DNA from: Kitasatospora phosalacinea | Lineage (GTDB): Bacteria; Actinomycetota; Actinomycetes; Streptomycetales; Streptomycetaceae | DNA: 64,000 nucleotides | Direction: 5' to 3' | NCBI RefSeq assembly: GCF_000716545.1 | Contig: NZ_JNWZ01000036.1 | Coordinates: 1-64,000 of the forward strand | In this document: positions 16,600 through 27,067 of the stretch, piece after piece | Layout of the letters: every line of letters starts with the position of its first letter | How positions within the stretch are numbered: the first letter of the stretch is position 1 | Translations under genes and position numbers: made by a program | Notes under the pieces: model-generated | Seen by the model: the letters and a program-made list of their open reading frames with translations, nothing else | The model's database searches: none | What the model was told of the DNA's origin: nothing

Positions 16600-17460
16600 A
16601 TGAGCATCGTCGTCACCGGCGCCACCGGACAGCTCGGCCGCCTCGTCATCGACGAGCTGCTGGCCCGTGTCCCGGCCGCCGAGGTCGTCGCCGCCGTCCG
16701 TGACGAGCGGAAGGCCGCCGACCTGGCCGCCCGCGGCGTCGAACTGCGGCTCGCCGACTACGACCGGCCCGAGACGCTGGCCCCGGCGATCCGGCCCGGC
16801 GACACCGTGCTGCTGGTCTCCGGCAGCGAGGTCGGCCGCCGGGTCGCCCAGCACGCCGCCGTGGTCGCGGCCGCGAAGGCCGCCGGGGCCGCCCGCCTGG
16901 TCTACACCGGGGTGCTCGGCGGCCCGGCCGCCGACTTCCGGCTCGCCGACGAGCACAAGGCCACCGAGCGGCTGATCCTCGACTCCGGCCTGCCGTACAC
17001 CTTCCTGCGCAACGGCTGGTACACCGAGAACTACACCGCCCTGATCCCGGTCCAGCTGGAGCACGGCGTGGCCGGCAGCACCGCGGGCGGCCGGATCGGC
17101 TCCGCGACCCGCGCCGACTACGCCGCCGCGGCCGCCGCCGTGCTGACCGGCGAGGGTCACGAGAACCGCGCCTACGAACTCAGCGGGGACGAGGCCTGGA
17201 CGCTGGAGGAGTACGCCGCCGAACTCTCCCGGCAGAGCGGCCGGACGGTCGCCCACCACGAACTGCCCGCCGAGGCCAACCTCGGGATGCTCACCGGCGC
17301 GGGCCTGCCGCCGCAGCTCGCCGAGATCCTGGTGGACGTGGACGTCTCCGCCATCGCCCGCGGCCTGCTGGCCGGCGGCAGCGGCGAACTGGCCCGGCTG
17401 ATCGGCCGCCCGACCACGCCGCTGGCCGACACCGTCGCGCAGGCGCTCGCCGCGCGCTGA
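16600..17460 (+). CDS. qorB: NAD(P)H:quinone oxidoreductase, NmrA/SDR type (QorB/YtfG-like)
   Basis: A 286-residue atypical short-chain dehydrogenase: the N-terminal nucleotide site ITVTGATGQLG-like VVTGATGQLGRLVID, then RLVYTGVLGG, a substrate-side Y-T-E-N-Y loop (NGWYTENYTA) and YELSGDEAWTLEEYA, all as in E. coli QorB. Members reduce quinones with NADPH. The ATG at 16600 follows AGGAG. It is divergent from an HxlR gene, a common pair in actinomycetes for quinone or electrophile stress. Confidence 0.88.
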   Translation: MSIVVTGATGQLGRLVIDELLARVPAAEVVAAVRDERKAADLAARGVELRLADYDRPETLAPAIRPGDTVLLVSGSEVGRRVAQHAAVVAAAKAAGAARLVYTGVLGGPAADFRLADEHKATERLILDSGLPYTFLRNGWYTENYTALIPVQLEHGVAGSTAGGRIGSATRADYAAAAAAVLTGEGHENRAYELSGDEAWTLEEYAAELSRQSGRTVAHHELPAEANLGMLTGAGLPPQLAEILVDVDVSAIARGLLAGGSGELARLIGRPTTPLADTVAQALAAR

Positions 17461-17468
17461 ACCCGGTC

Positions 17469-17513
17469 GCGCGCGGACGCCCGGACTACTCGGCGGTCCG
17501 GGCGTCCGCGCGC
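17469..17513. terminator. Bidirectional terminator between qorB and the XRE gene
   Basis: A perfect 18-bp stem (17469-17486 with 17496-17513) with a 9-base loop lies between the convergent genes. The stop codon of the XRE gene (17486-17488) falls at the stem-loop edge, so the hairpin overlaps the 3' end of that coding region. It would end transcripts from both sides. Confidence 0.85.
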
Positions 17514-18337
17514 TCCCGGGCGGTGCCGTCCGCCGCGTCCAGGCCCGCGAGCAGGCGCAGCCCGTCCTCGGAGGGGCTGCCGGGGGGCGCGGTGAGCACC
17601 AGCAGTTCGGCGCCCGATCCGTCCGGCAGCGCGAAGTTCTCCTGGTGCAGTTCGAGCAGCCCGACCAGCGGGTGGCGGTACGCCTTGTGCCCGTGGGTGC
17701 GGGCGCGGACGTCCGCGCGGGCCCACAGGCGGCGGAAGCGCTCGCTGCCCATCGCCAACTCGCCGATCAGCGACGTCAGTCGGGGGTCGTCGGGGTACTT
17801 CCCGGCGGCCAGCCGCAGGTGGCCGACCACGTCCAGGGTGCAGGTCTCCCAGCCCGCGTAGAGGCCGTGCTCGCCCTCCTCCAGGAAGAGGTGCCGGGCG
17901 ATGTTCAGGCCCGTGGCGTCCGGCCGGCCGTAGAGGAGCCCGGCGAGGCGGTTCCCGGCCAGCACGTCCAGCCGGTGGCCCATGATCAGGGCGGGCGCGT
18001 CGGCGACCAGGTCCAGCATGCGCAGCAGCTCCGGACGCACCCGCCCGCTCGGGGTCCTCGTCCGCAGCCGGGGCTGCCGGGCCAGCCGGTGCAGGTGGTC
18101 CCGCTCGGTCCGGTCCAGGCCCAGCACCCGGGCCAGCGCGTCCAGCACCTGCTCGGAGGGCTGGGTGGCGCGGCCCTGCTCCAGGCGCACGTAGTAGTCC
18201 ACGCTCACCCCGGACAGGTGCGCGACCTCCTCGCGCCGCAGCCCCGCGACCCGCCGCCGGCTGTCGACGGGGATGCCGGCGGTCGCCGGATCGACCCGGG
18301 AGCGCCGGGTCCGCAGGAAACCCGCGAGATCGTCCAT
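17486..18337 (-). CDS. XRE-family regulator with MmyB-like ligand domain
   Basis: A 283-residue protein. Residues about 25-65 form an XRE helix-turn-helix (VAGLRREEVAHLSGVSVDYY then RLEQGR). The rest matches the MmyB-type C-terminal domain: LVADAPALIMGHRLDVLAGN and the later region HPLVGLLELHQENFALP. This family is very common in streptomycetes and usually controls a neighbouring redox enzyme. It is divergent from the flavodoxin-fold oxidoreductase at 18506, which is the likely target. Confidence 0.88.
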   Translation of the reverse strand: MDDLAGFLRTRRSRVDPATAGIPVDSRRRVAGLRREEVAHLSGVSVDYYVRLEQGRATQPSEQVLDALARVLGLDRTERDHLHRLARQPRLRTRTPSGRVRPELLRMLDLVADAPALIMGHRLDVLAGNRLAGLLYGRPDATGLNIARHLFLEEGEHGLYAGWETCTLDVVGHLRLAAGKYPDDPRLTSLIGELAMGSERFRRLWARADVRARTHGHKAYRHPLVGLLELHQENFALPDGSGAELLVLTAPPGSPSEDGLRLLAGLDAADGTARERADARTAE

Positions 18338-18505
18338 GCGCCCCAGTATCTCCCGCCGGCGCCCCGCCGAGGGTGGCCCCGTCAGTACCAGGAAGTCCGG
18401 TCCTACGGAAGCCGGGCCCCTGAACGCCGGACGCGCCGACGGCCAGGATCGGGAGCACCGCAGGCCGCCGCCGGCCGCGGGCCACCGAACCGGAGGAGAT
18501 CCCCG

Positions 18506-19285
18506 ATGAAGACCCTGATCGTCCACGCCCACCCCGAGCCCGAGTCGCTCAACGGCTCGCTCAAGGACCGGGCGGTGTCCGTCCTGGAGGCCGCCGGGCA
18601 CCAGGTGCGGGTGAGCGACCTGTACGCGATGGGCTGGAAGGCCACCGCCGACGCCGCCGACTACGGCCCGCACGCCTCCAGCCCGCTGAACGTCGTCCGC
18701 GACTCCGGCCGGGCCTTCGACGCCGGGGAGCTCACCGCCGACGTCCGCGCCGAGCAGGAGAAGCTGCTCTGGGCCGACACCGTCATCCTCCAGTTCCCGC
18801 TGTGGTGGTACACCATGCCCGCGATCCTCAAGGGCTGGGTGGACCGGGTGTTCACCTACAACTTCGCGTACGGCGTCGGCGAGCACAGCGACACCAAGTA
18901 CGGCGAGCGCTTCGGCGAAGGCACCCTCGCCGGCCGGCGCGCCCTGCTCTCGGTCACCACCGGCGGCCCCGCCTCGCACTACGCCGCCCGCGGCATCAAC
19001 GGCCCCATCGACGACCTGCTCTTCCCCATCCAGCACGGCATCCTCTACTACCCGGGCCTGGAGGTGCTGCCGCCCTTCGTCGTCCACGGCGCCGACCGCC
19101 TCACCGAGGAGCAGTACCGGGCCGCCACCGAAGCCTGGGAGCGGCGCCTGCTCACGCTGGAGACCACCGAACCGATCCCGTTCCGCCGGCAGAACTTCGG
19201 CGACTACGAGATCCCCGCCCTGCACCTCAAGGACGGCCTCGAACCGGCCGGCCGCACCGGCTTCGGCCTGCACGTGCGGCACTGA
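18506..19285 (+). CDS. NAD(P)H dehydrogenase (quinone), flavodoxin-like fold, NQO1 type
   Basis: A 259-residue flavoprotein starting MKTLIVHAHPEPESLNGSL, the FMN/FAD phosphate-binding loop of the NQO1/MdaB/KefF group. FPLWWYTMPAILKGWVDRVF near residue 97 is the conserved flavin and dimer region, and TTGGPASHY follows. It would reduce quinones by two electrons. The GGAGGA site lies just upstream of the ATG. It is divergent from the XRE regulator, the common arrangement in Streptomyces. Confidence 0.88.
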   Translation: MKTLIVHAHPEPESLNGSLKDRAVSVLEAAGHQVRVSDLYAMGWKATADAADYGPHASSPLNVVRDSGRAFDAGELTADVRAEQEKLLWADTVILQFPLWWYTMPAILKGWVDRVFTYNFAYGVGEHSDTKYGERFGEGTLAGRRALLSVTTGGPASHYAARGINGPIDDLLFPIQHGILYYPGLEVLPPFVVHGADRLTEEQYRAATEAWERRLLTLETTEPIPFRRQNFGDYEIPALHLKDGLEPAGRTGFGLHVRH

Positions 19286-19356
19286 GCGCGGCGCGTGCGG
19301 CGCGGGGCGCGGCGGCGGTCCGGCCCGGGCCGCCGCGCGGCGGATAGCATCGGCGG

Positions 19357-19761
19357 ATGACCGAGTTCCGCATCGTGGCGGCCACCCCGCTGGACCCCGG
19401 CGAGGCCTGGCGGCGCGTCACCGACTGGCCCCGCCACGCGGTGCCGCTGACCGCCGTGCGCTCCGACGGGCGCACCGTGACGGCCCGCACCGGCGCCGGC
19501 CGGTACGGCTTCGACGACGTGATGGACGTCGTCCGCTGGGAACCCCCGACCGCCGACCGCCCCGGCACCTGCCGGCTCGTCAAACGCGGCCCCCTGATCA
19601 CCGGGTGGGCCGAGATCGAAGTCCGCCCGCACCCCGCCGGCGCCGTCGTCCGCTGGCGCGAGGACCTGCGGATCGCCCCGCTGCCCGCCCTCCTCGACCG
19701 CCCCACCGCCTGGTGCGGACGCCTCCTCTTCCGCCGCGCCCTGCACGCCATGCTGCGCTGA
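19357..19761 (+). CDS. SRPBCC-family protein
   Basis: A 134-residue protein of the START/polyketide-cyclase-like fold: FRIVAATPLDPGEAWRRVTDW at the start, TARTGAGRYGFDDVMDVVRWEPP in the middle, and VVRWREDLRIAPLPAL before a C-terminal helix. Such proteins bind hydrophobic ligands; no catalytic role can be read. TAGCAT ends 6 bases before the ATG and there is no ribosome binding site, so the transcript looks leaderless. Confidence 0.75.
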   Translation: MTEFRIVAATPLDPGEAWRRVTDWPRHAVPLTAVRSDGRTVTARTGAGRYGFDDVMDVVRWEPPTADRPGTCRLVKRGPLITGWAEIEVRPHPAGAVVRWREDLRIAPLPALLDRPTAWCGRLLFRRALHAMLR

Positions 19762-19764
19762 ACC

Positions 19765-19812
19765 GGACAGCGGGACAGCGGGACAGCGGGACAGCGGGAC
19801 AGCGGGACAGCG
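19765..19812. repeat. Tandem array, GGACAGCG six times
   Basis: Six exact copies of an 8-bp unit lie immediately after the SRPBCC stop, between it and the convergent AI-2E permease gene. No spacers separate them, so it is not a CRISPR array. It is a likely variable-number repeat. Confidence 0.95.
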
Positions 19813-19843
19813 GGGAGCGGGGGAGGGGCGGGCCGGCGGCGGG

Positions 19844-21013
19844 TCAGCGGCGGTCGAGGCGGGGGAAGACGAACTCGTCCAGCAGCAGCCCGAGGGCGAC
19901 CGCGGCCGGGACGGCGACCAGCGCGCCGACGATGCCCAGCAGGGCGCCGCCGATCAGGACCGCCACGATGGTCACGAAGGGGTGGACGTCGACGGCGAAC
20001 TTCATCGCCCGCGGCATGATCAGGTAGTCCTCCAGCAGCCGGAAGCCGATGTAGAAGCCGGCCGTGGCGAGGGCGACGGGCCAGGAGACGGCGAGGGCGA
20101 CCAGGCTGACGACGACGCCGCCGATGGTGGAACCGACGATCGGCACCAGGTCCATCAGCGCCACGAAGACGCCGAGGGCGGCGGCGTACGGCACGCCGAC
20201 CGCGGCGCACCACACGGCGGTGGCGACGCCGGCGATCGCCGAGGTCACCAGGTTGCCGAGCATGTAGCGCCCCGTGCGGGTGAGGATCTCCTCGGTCAGC
20301 TCGCGGGCCCGGTCGCGCCGGCTGCCCTTCACGAAGCGGTAGCAGAACTCCTTGATGTCGGGCATCCCCGCCATCAGGTACAGGGTCACCGTGACGACGA
20401 CCGTCAACGAGGTGACGGTGTCCAGCAGCAGGCGCCCGGCCCCCAGGACGCCGCCCATCAGGCCGGCCCCGCCGTTGCCGCCGAGGGCGTTCTTGGCCTG
20501 TTCGGCCAGGTGGAAGCGGTCCTCGATCCGGCCGAGGGCCGAGTGGTGGTCGTGCACCTGCTCCAGCCAGAGCGGCACCCCGCGGGCCAGCACACCGGCC
20601 TCCCGGCTCACCGGGGGGACGACCAGCAGCAGGAAGCCCGCGACGAGCAGCAGGAAGACGCCGAGCACCACGGCCACCGCCCAGCCGCGCCGCAGCCGGC
20701 GCCGGCACAGCGCGGCCACGACCGGCTCCATGCTCACCGCGAGGAAGGCGGAGAGCAGCAGCAGCGTCAGGAACTCCTCCAGGCGCAGCAGTTGGCGGAA
20801 GAGGAACCAGCCGGTCAGCGCGCCGAGCGCCAGGCGCAGGCCCAGCGAGAAGCCGGGCAGGCGGGCCAGGAGCGAGCGGCGCCCGCGCTCCGCGGCCGGC
20901 GGGGGATCGGCAGGCGGCGCGACCGGGGCCGCGTCAGGGGGGACGAACAGCCGCCGACGGATTCCGTCGGCGGCGCCGGTGGTGACGACGCGCAGTCCCG
21001 GTGGCATCTTCAT
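19844..21013 (-). CDS. AI-2E family membrane transporter (PerM/TqsA-like)
   Basis: A 389-residue membrane protein with about eight transmembrane segments. The AI-2E family signature is clear: a long periplasmic-type helical region, then GRYMLGNLVTSAIAGVATAV, LMDLVPIVGSTIGGVVVSLV, and ITIVAVLIGG-like VTIVAVLIGGALLGIVGALV near the end. Members export AI-2 or other small molecules, or act as ion exchangers. I place the start at 21013 (MKMPPGL), with GGAAG upstream; a longer frame exists but is Arg/Pro-rich and non-coding in look. Confidence 0.85.
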   Translation of the reverse strand: MKMPPGLRVVTTGAADGIRRRLFVPPDAAPVAPPADPPPAAERGRRSLLARLPGFSLGLRLALGALTGWFLFRQLLRLEEFLTLLLLSAFLAVSMEPVVAALCRRRLRRGWAVAVVLGVFLLLVAGFLLLVVPPVSREAGVLARGVPLWLEQVHDHHSALGRIEDRFHLAEQAKNALGGNGGAGLMGGVLGAGRLLLDTVTSLTVVVTVTLYLMAGMPDIKEFCYRFVKGSRRDRARELTEEILTRTGRYMLGNLVTSAIAGVATAVWCAAVGVPYAAALGVFVALMDLVPIVGSTIGGVVVSLVALAVSWPVALATAGFYIGFRLLEDYLIMPRAMKFAVDVHPFVTIVAVLIGGALLGIVGALVAVPAAVALGLLLDEFVFPRLDRR

Positions 21014-21195
21014 CGCCGTGCTTCCGTTCCGTTCGCGGGCCTGTGGGGCACCGTCCGGTTGCCCCGTCGCGCCGCGTCGAAGCCCCCCGGTCCGGGAGCC
21101 GCGCGGTGGCGGCAGCGGGCGGGCCGTTCGGCCGTTCGGACCGTCCGGCCGTCCGACGGGAATGCTTCCGGCTCCGGGCGGGCACACGGCCGGAC

Positions 21196-22116
21196 ATGAA
21201 CGAGCCCGTACCGCCGCACCCGGAACCGTCCGTGCCGCAGCAGTCGGCTCCGGCGGCCCCGCGCACCCCGTCCGCCCCGCCGACCCCCTCGGCGCCCCCG
21301 AGGCCGGCCGTCCCGCCGCCCGCCGCGCCGCCGCCCGCCGCGCCGCCGCCCGCCGTCCCGCGGTTCGCTCCGCCGGGCGGCCGTCGCCGGGCGTGGCGGT
21401 TCGGTGCGGCGGCGGCCGCGCTGCTGCTGGTCGGGGTCTGCGCGGTGACCCTGGCCGGCCGGAACGGGGAGGGCCCCGGGCCCGGGCCCGGCGCCGGGGA
21501 CGGGCCGCGGGCGCTGCCCGGGAGCCCGCGGGCGCTGCTGCTGGACGGGGTGTCCGGCCGGGTCGAGATCGTCGGGTCCCACGACTCCACCGCCACCGCC
21601 GAGTACCTGCCCGAAGGGTCCGAGAGCCCCGGCCTGGTCCGGCTCGGCCCGGCCGGGAGCGACGGCGTCGTGCCCGTGCGGTGCGCCGTCGCCCCCGGCG
21701 GGCCGTACGAGCGGTGCGGGGGGCGGCTGCGGCTGACCGTTCCGGAGGACACCGCGCTGACGGTCCGCCAGGAGTCCGGGGAGATCGCGCTGTCCGGGCT
21801 GCGCGGCGACCTCGCGCTGTCCCTGGCCTCGATCCGCTGCACCGCCGTCGGCCTGCGCCCGGAGCACGCGACGGTGTCGGTCCGCTCCGGCAGCGCCGAC
21901 CTGGGCTTCGCCGCCCCGCCCGGCGACCTGACCGTCGAGTCGGCGTCCGCCTCGGTGGCGCTGCGGCTGCCGGACGGGGGCGACGGCTACGACTTCGACT
22001 CGGACGCGGCCTCCGCCGACGTCCGGATCGCCCTGCCCTCGCGGCCGGACGCCGACCACCGGGTGCGGCTGCGCACCACCTCGGCCTCGCTGGCCGTGCT
22101 GCCCGCCGGCGGGTGA
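21196..22116 (+). CDS. Membrane-anchored protein with DUF4097-like beta domain
   Basis: A 306-residue protein. Residues 1-70 are a Pro/Ala-rich cytoplasmic tail with PPPAA repeats. One transmembrane segment follows (FGAAAAALLLVGVCAVTLAG, about 74-93), and then an extracellular domain with repeated short beta strands (LDGVSGRVEIVGSHD, TVRQESGEIALSGLRG, VSVRSGSADLGF, VESASASVALRL), as in DUF4097 putative adhesin-like repeats. The function is unknown. It is divergent from the AI-2E permease and ends in a terminator shared with the aldo/keto reductase gene. Confidence 0.75.
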   Translation: MNEPVPPHPEPSVPQQSAPAAPRTPSAPPTPSAPPRPAVPPPAAPPPAAPPPAVPRFAPPGGRRRAWRFGAAAAALLLVGVCAVTLAGRNGEGPGPGPGAGDGPRALPGSPRALLLDGVSGRVEIVGSHDSTATAEYLPEGSESPGLVRLGPAGSDGVVPVRCAVAPGGPYERCGGRLRLTVPEDTALTVRQESGEIALSGLRGDLALSLASIRCTAVGLRPEHATVSVRSGSADLGFAAPPGDLTVESASASVALRLPDGGDGYDFDSDAASADVRIALPSRPDADHRVRLRTTSASLAVLPAGG

Positions 22117-22133
22117 GCGGGCGGGCAGCACGG
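22094..22133. terminator. Bidirectional terminator, stop codon in the loop
   Basis: A perfect 14-bp stem (22094-22107 with 22120-22133) with a 12-base loop that contains the TGA of the upstream gene. It lies between convergent genes and would also end the long lig operon, whose last stop is at 22151. Confidence 0.85.
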
Positions 22134-22150
22134 GCGGGGTCGCGGGGCCG

Positions 22151-23152
22151 TCAGCCCGCCGCGCCGCAGCGTTCGGTGTCGATCTCCGGCAGGGTCGCCT
22201 CCGCGTAGCGCGAGCCGTGCACCGTCTCGTCCGAGAGCACCCGGCCGGCCGCCGCCAGCAGTTCGGCGGGCACGTCCAGGCCGAGGACCGCGACGTCCTC
22301 GCGCAGGTGGTCCACCGAGCGGGTGCCCGGGATGGCGAGCACGTGCTCGCCGCGCGAGAGCACCCAGGCCAGCGCCAGCTGCGCCACCGTCAGGCCCGCG
22401 CCCCCGGCCAGGGCGGCGAGTTCGGCCCGCAGCGCCAGGTTGGCCGGGTAGTGGGCGTCGGTGAAGCGCGGCATGGTCCGCCGGATGTCGCCGGGCGGCA
22501 GGTCGGCCGTCCGGGGCGGGGCGTCGGTGAGGAGACCGCGGCCGACCGGGCTGAACGCGACCAGGGCGACGCCCAGTTCGCGGGTGGCCGCCAGGGTGCC
22601 GCGCTCCGGGTTGCGGGTCCACAGGCTGTACTCGTTCTGCAGCGCCGCGACCGGGTGCACCGCGTGCGCCCGGCGCAGGGTCGCCGCCGACACCTCGGAC
22701 AGGCCGATGGCGCGGACCTTGCCCGCCTCGACCAGCTCGGCCAGCGCGCCCACGCTCTCTTCGACCGGGACGGCCGGGTCGAGCCGGTGCAGGTAGTACA
22801 GGTCGATCACGTCGGTGCCGAGCCGGGCCAGCGACTCGTCCGCGGTGCGCCGGATCGTCCCGGGGCGGCCGTCGATGACGCGCCGCCCGTCCACGCCGGT
22901 CATGCCGCACTTGGAGGCCAGCACGATCCGTTCGCGGTGCGGGCCCAGCACCCGGCCGACCAGCTCCTCGTTGGCGCCGAAGCCGTACAGCGCGGCGGTG
23001 TCGAAGAGCGTGACGCCCGCGTCGAGGGCGGACAGCAGCAGCTTGGCGGCGTCCTCGGGCGAGGGCGGCGTGTCGTAGGCGTGGCTGAGGTTCATGCAGC
23101 CGAGGCCGACCGCCGGAACCTCGAACGGGCCGATCCTGCGGAGGGTGTTCAT
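22151..23152 (-). CDS. Aldo/keto reductase
   Basis: A 333-residue (alpha/beta)8 NADPH-dependent reductase. All four catalytic residues are visible: Asp in LFDTAALYG, Tyr in the same segment, Lys in VLASKCG and His in YYLHRLDP. NADP-binding IPGTRSVDHLREDV comes near the end. It is the last gene of the protocatechuate 4,5-cleavage operon, overlapping the ligC-like gene by 4 bases. No aldo/keto reductase is needed in the known pathway, so its task here is open; reduction of an aryl or semialdehyde intermediate is one guess. Confidence 0.88.
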   Translation of the reverse strand: MNTLRRIGPFEVPAVGLGCMNLSHAYDTPPSPEDAAKLLLSALDAGVTLFDTAALYGFGANEELVGRVLGPHRERIVLASKCGMTGVDGRRVIDGRPGTIRRTADESLARLGTDVIDLYYLHRLDPAVPVEESVGALAELVEAGKVRAIGLSEVSAATLRRAHAVHPVAALQNEYSLWTRNPERGTLAATRELGVALVAFSPVGRGLLTDAPPRTADLPPGDIRRTMPRFTDAHYPANLALRAELAALAGGAGLTVAQLALAWVLSRGEHVLAIPGTRSVDHLREDVAVLGLDVPAELLAAAGRVLSDETVHGSRYAEATLPEIDTERCGAAG

Positions 23153-24123
23153 GCGCCCACCGGGGTGGCGAGCTGCCGTTCCAGGTCGGCCAGGGTGCGG
23201 TAGCAGGGCAGCACCTGGGCGAGCGAGGCGTTCGGTTCGCGGCCTTCCCGGATCGCGGCCACGAACTCGCGGTCCTGCAGTTCGATGCCGTCCAGGGAGA
23301 CGTCGATGCCGCTGACGTCGATCGGTTCGTCTTCTCCGGTCACCAGGTCATCGTAGCGAGCCAGGTAGGTGCCGGTGTCGCCGATGTAGCGGAAGAAGGT
23401 GCCCAGCGGGCCGTCGTTGTTGAAGGACAGCGAGAGGGTGCAGATCGCGCCGCTCGCCGCCTGCAACTGGATCGACATGTCCATCGCGATGCCCAGTTCG
23501 GGGTGGATCGGGCCCTGGACGGCGTTGGCCCGGACGATCGGCGAACCGGTCTGGTACGCGAACAGGTCGACGGTGTGCGCGGCGTGGTGCCACAGCAGGT
23601 GGTCGGTCCAACTGCGCTTCTGACCGAGCGCGTTGAGGTTGCTGCGGCGGAAGAAGTAGGTCTGCACGTCCATCTGCTGGATGGTGTACTCGCCCGCCGC
23701 GACCCGCCGGCGCACCCACTGGTGGCTCGGGTTGAAGCGGCGGGTGTGCCCGGCCATCGCCACCAGGCCGGTGCGCTCGGCCGCCGCGACGCACGCCTCG
23801 GCGTCCGGCAGCGAGGCCGCCACCGGGATCTCCACCTGCACGTGCTTGCCCGCCGCCAGGCACTCCTGGGTCTGGGCGGCGTGCAGCGGCGTCGGGGTGG
23901 CCAGGATCACCGCGTCCACCTCGTCCGCCGCCAGCACCTCGGCCAGGCTGCCGGCCGCCCGGGCGATGCCCTGCTCGGCGGCGAACTTCCGGGCGCTGTC
24001 CAGCGAGGAGGAGACCGCGGCGGCCACCTCCACGCCCTCGATCCGGCGCAGCGCCGCCGCGTGCTTGGCGCCGAACGCGCCGCCGCCGGCCAGGGCGATC
24101 CTCAGGGGCTGCCGCTTCGTCAT
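23149..24123 (-). CDS. ligC: 4-carboxy-2-hydroxymuconate-6-semialdehyde dehydrogenase (LigC-like, Gfo/Idh/MocA family)
   Basis: A 324-residue Gfo/Idh/MocA protein with an N-terminal Rossmann motif (LRIALAGGGAFGAKHAAAL), the LATPTPLH segment and the family GKHVQVEIPVA segment. Between the 4,5-dioxygenase and PDC hydrolase genes, this family is known as LigC/PmdC, which oxidises the hemiacetal of CHMS to 2-pyrone-4,6-dicarboxylate with NADP. The ATG lies one base from the dioxygenase stop. The call rests on family plus context, so a different dehydrogenase substrate remains possible. Confidence 0.82.
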   Translation of the reverse strand: MTKRQPLRIALAGGGAFGAKHAAALRRIEGVEVAAAVSSSLDSARKFAAEQGIARAAGSLAEVLAADEVDAVILATPTPLHAAQTQECLAAGKHVQVEIPVAASLPDAEACVAAAERTGLVAMAGHTRRFNPSHQWVRRRVAAGEYTIQQMDVQTYFFRRSNLNALGQKRSWTDHLLWHHAAHTVDLFAYQTGSPIVRANAVQGPIHPELGIAMDMSIQLQAASGAICTLSLSFNNDGPLGTFFRYIGDTGTYLARYDDLVTGEDEPIDVSGIDVSLDGIELQDREFVAAIREGREPNASLAQVLPCYRTLADLERQLATPVGA

Positions 24124-24124
24124 G

Positions 24125-26354
<2,230 letters not shown>

Positions 26355-26359
26355 GGTGA

Positions 26360-27049
26360 TCAGTCCTCGTAGCGCAGGCCGAGCTCGGCCAGCGGGCCGC
26401 GCATCGCGTACATGTCCAGGCCGAGTTCGCCCGCGCGCAGCCGCTCGCGCTTGACCGCCTCGTTGGCCTCCCGCGCCGCGGACGCCTCGGCGGTCCCGGC
26501 GACCCGCTCGCGCGGCACCACCACCACGCCGTCGGCGTCCGCCAGCACCACGTCGCCCGGGCGCACCAGCGCGTTGGCGCACACCACCGGGACGTTGACC
26601 GAGCCCAAGGTGGCCTTCACCGTGCCCCGGGCGTTGACCGCCCGCGAGAACACCGGGAAGTCCATCGCCGCCAGCTCCGCGACGTCCCGCACCCCGCCGT
26701 CGATCACCAGGCCCGCGCAGCCCCGGGCGCGCAGCGAGGTCGCCAGCAGCTCGCCGAAGAACCCGTCCTCGCTCTCCGTCGTGCAGGCCGCCACCACCAC
26801 GTCGCCCGGCCGGACCTGCTCCGCCGCGACGTGCAGCATCCAGTTGTCGCCCGGCTGGAGCAGCACGGTGACCGCCGGACCGCACAGCCGCGCCGACGGG
26901 TACACCGGGCGCAGGTACGGGCGGGTCAGGCCGGTGCGGCCCATCGCCTCGTGGACGGTCGCCGTGCCGAAGGCCGACAGCGCGGCCACCGCGGCCTCGT
27001 CGGGCCGCTCGATCCTGGTGTGGACGACACCGAGTTCGGTGTGCTCCAT
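26360..27049 (-). CDS. ligK: 4-carboxy-4-hydroxy-2-oxoadipate aldolase (LigK/ProA-like, RraA fold)
   Basis: A 229-residue class II aldolase of the RraA-like family: TATVHEAMGRTGL near residue 30, VVVAACTTESEDGFFGELLA, LVIDGGVRDVAEL (Arg and Asp that bind pyruvate and metal) and VVLADADGVVVVP. It cleaves CHA to pyruvate and oxaloacetate and usually also decarboxylates oxaloacetate. It is the final step of the pathway encoded in this operon. An AGGAGC site precedes the ATG at 27049. Confidence 0.9.
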   Translation of the reverse strand: MEHTELGVVHTRIERPDEAAVAALSAFGTATVHEAMGRTGLTRPYLRPVYPSARLCGPAVTVLLQPGDNWMLHVAAEQVRPGDVVVAACTTESEDGFFGELLATSLRARGCAGLVIDGGVRDVAELAAMDFPVFSRAVNARGTVKATLGSVNVPVVCANALVRPGDVVLADADGVVVVPRERVAGTAEASAAREANEAVKRERLRAGELGLDMYAMRGPLAELGLRYED

Positions 27050-27067
27050 GGTCTGCTCCTGGGGGTG

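Noticed and set aside
19765..19812. Possible CRISPR array
   Set aside because: The repeats are 8 bp long, directly adjacent and have no spacers or cas genes.
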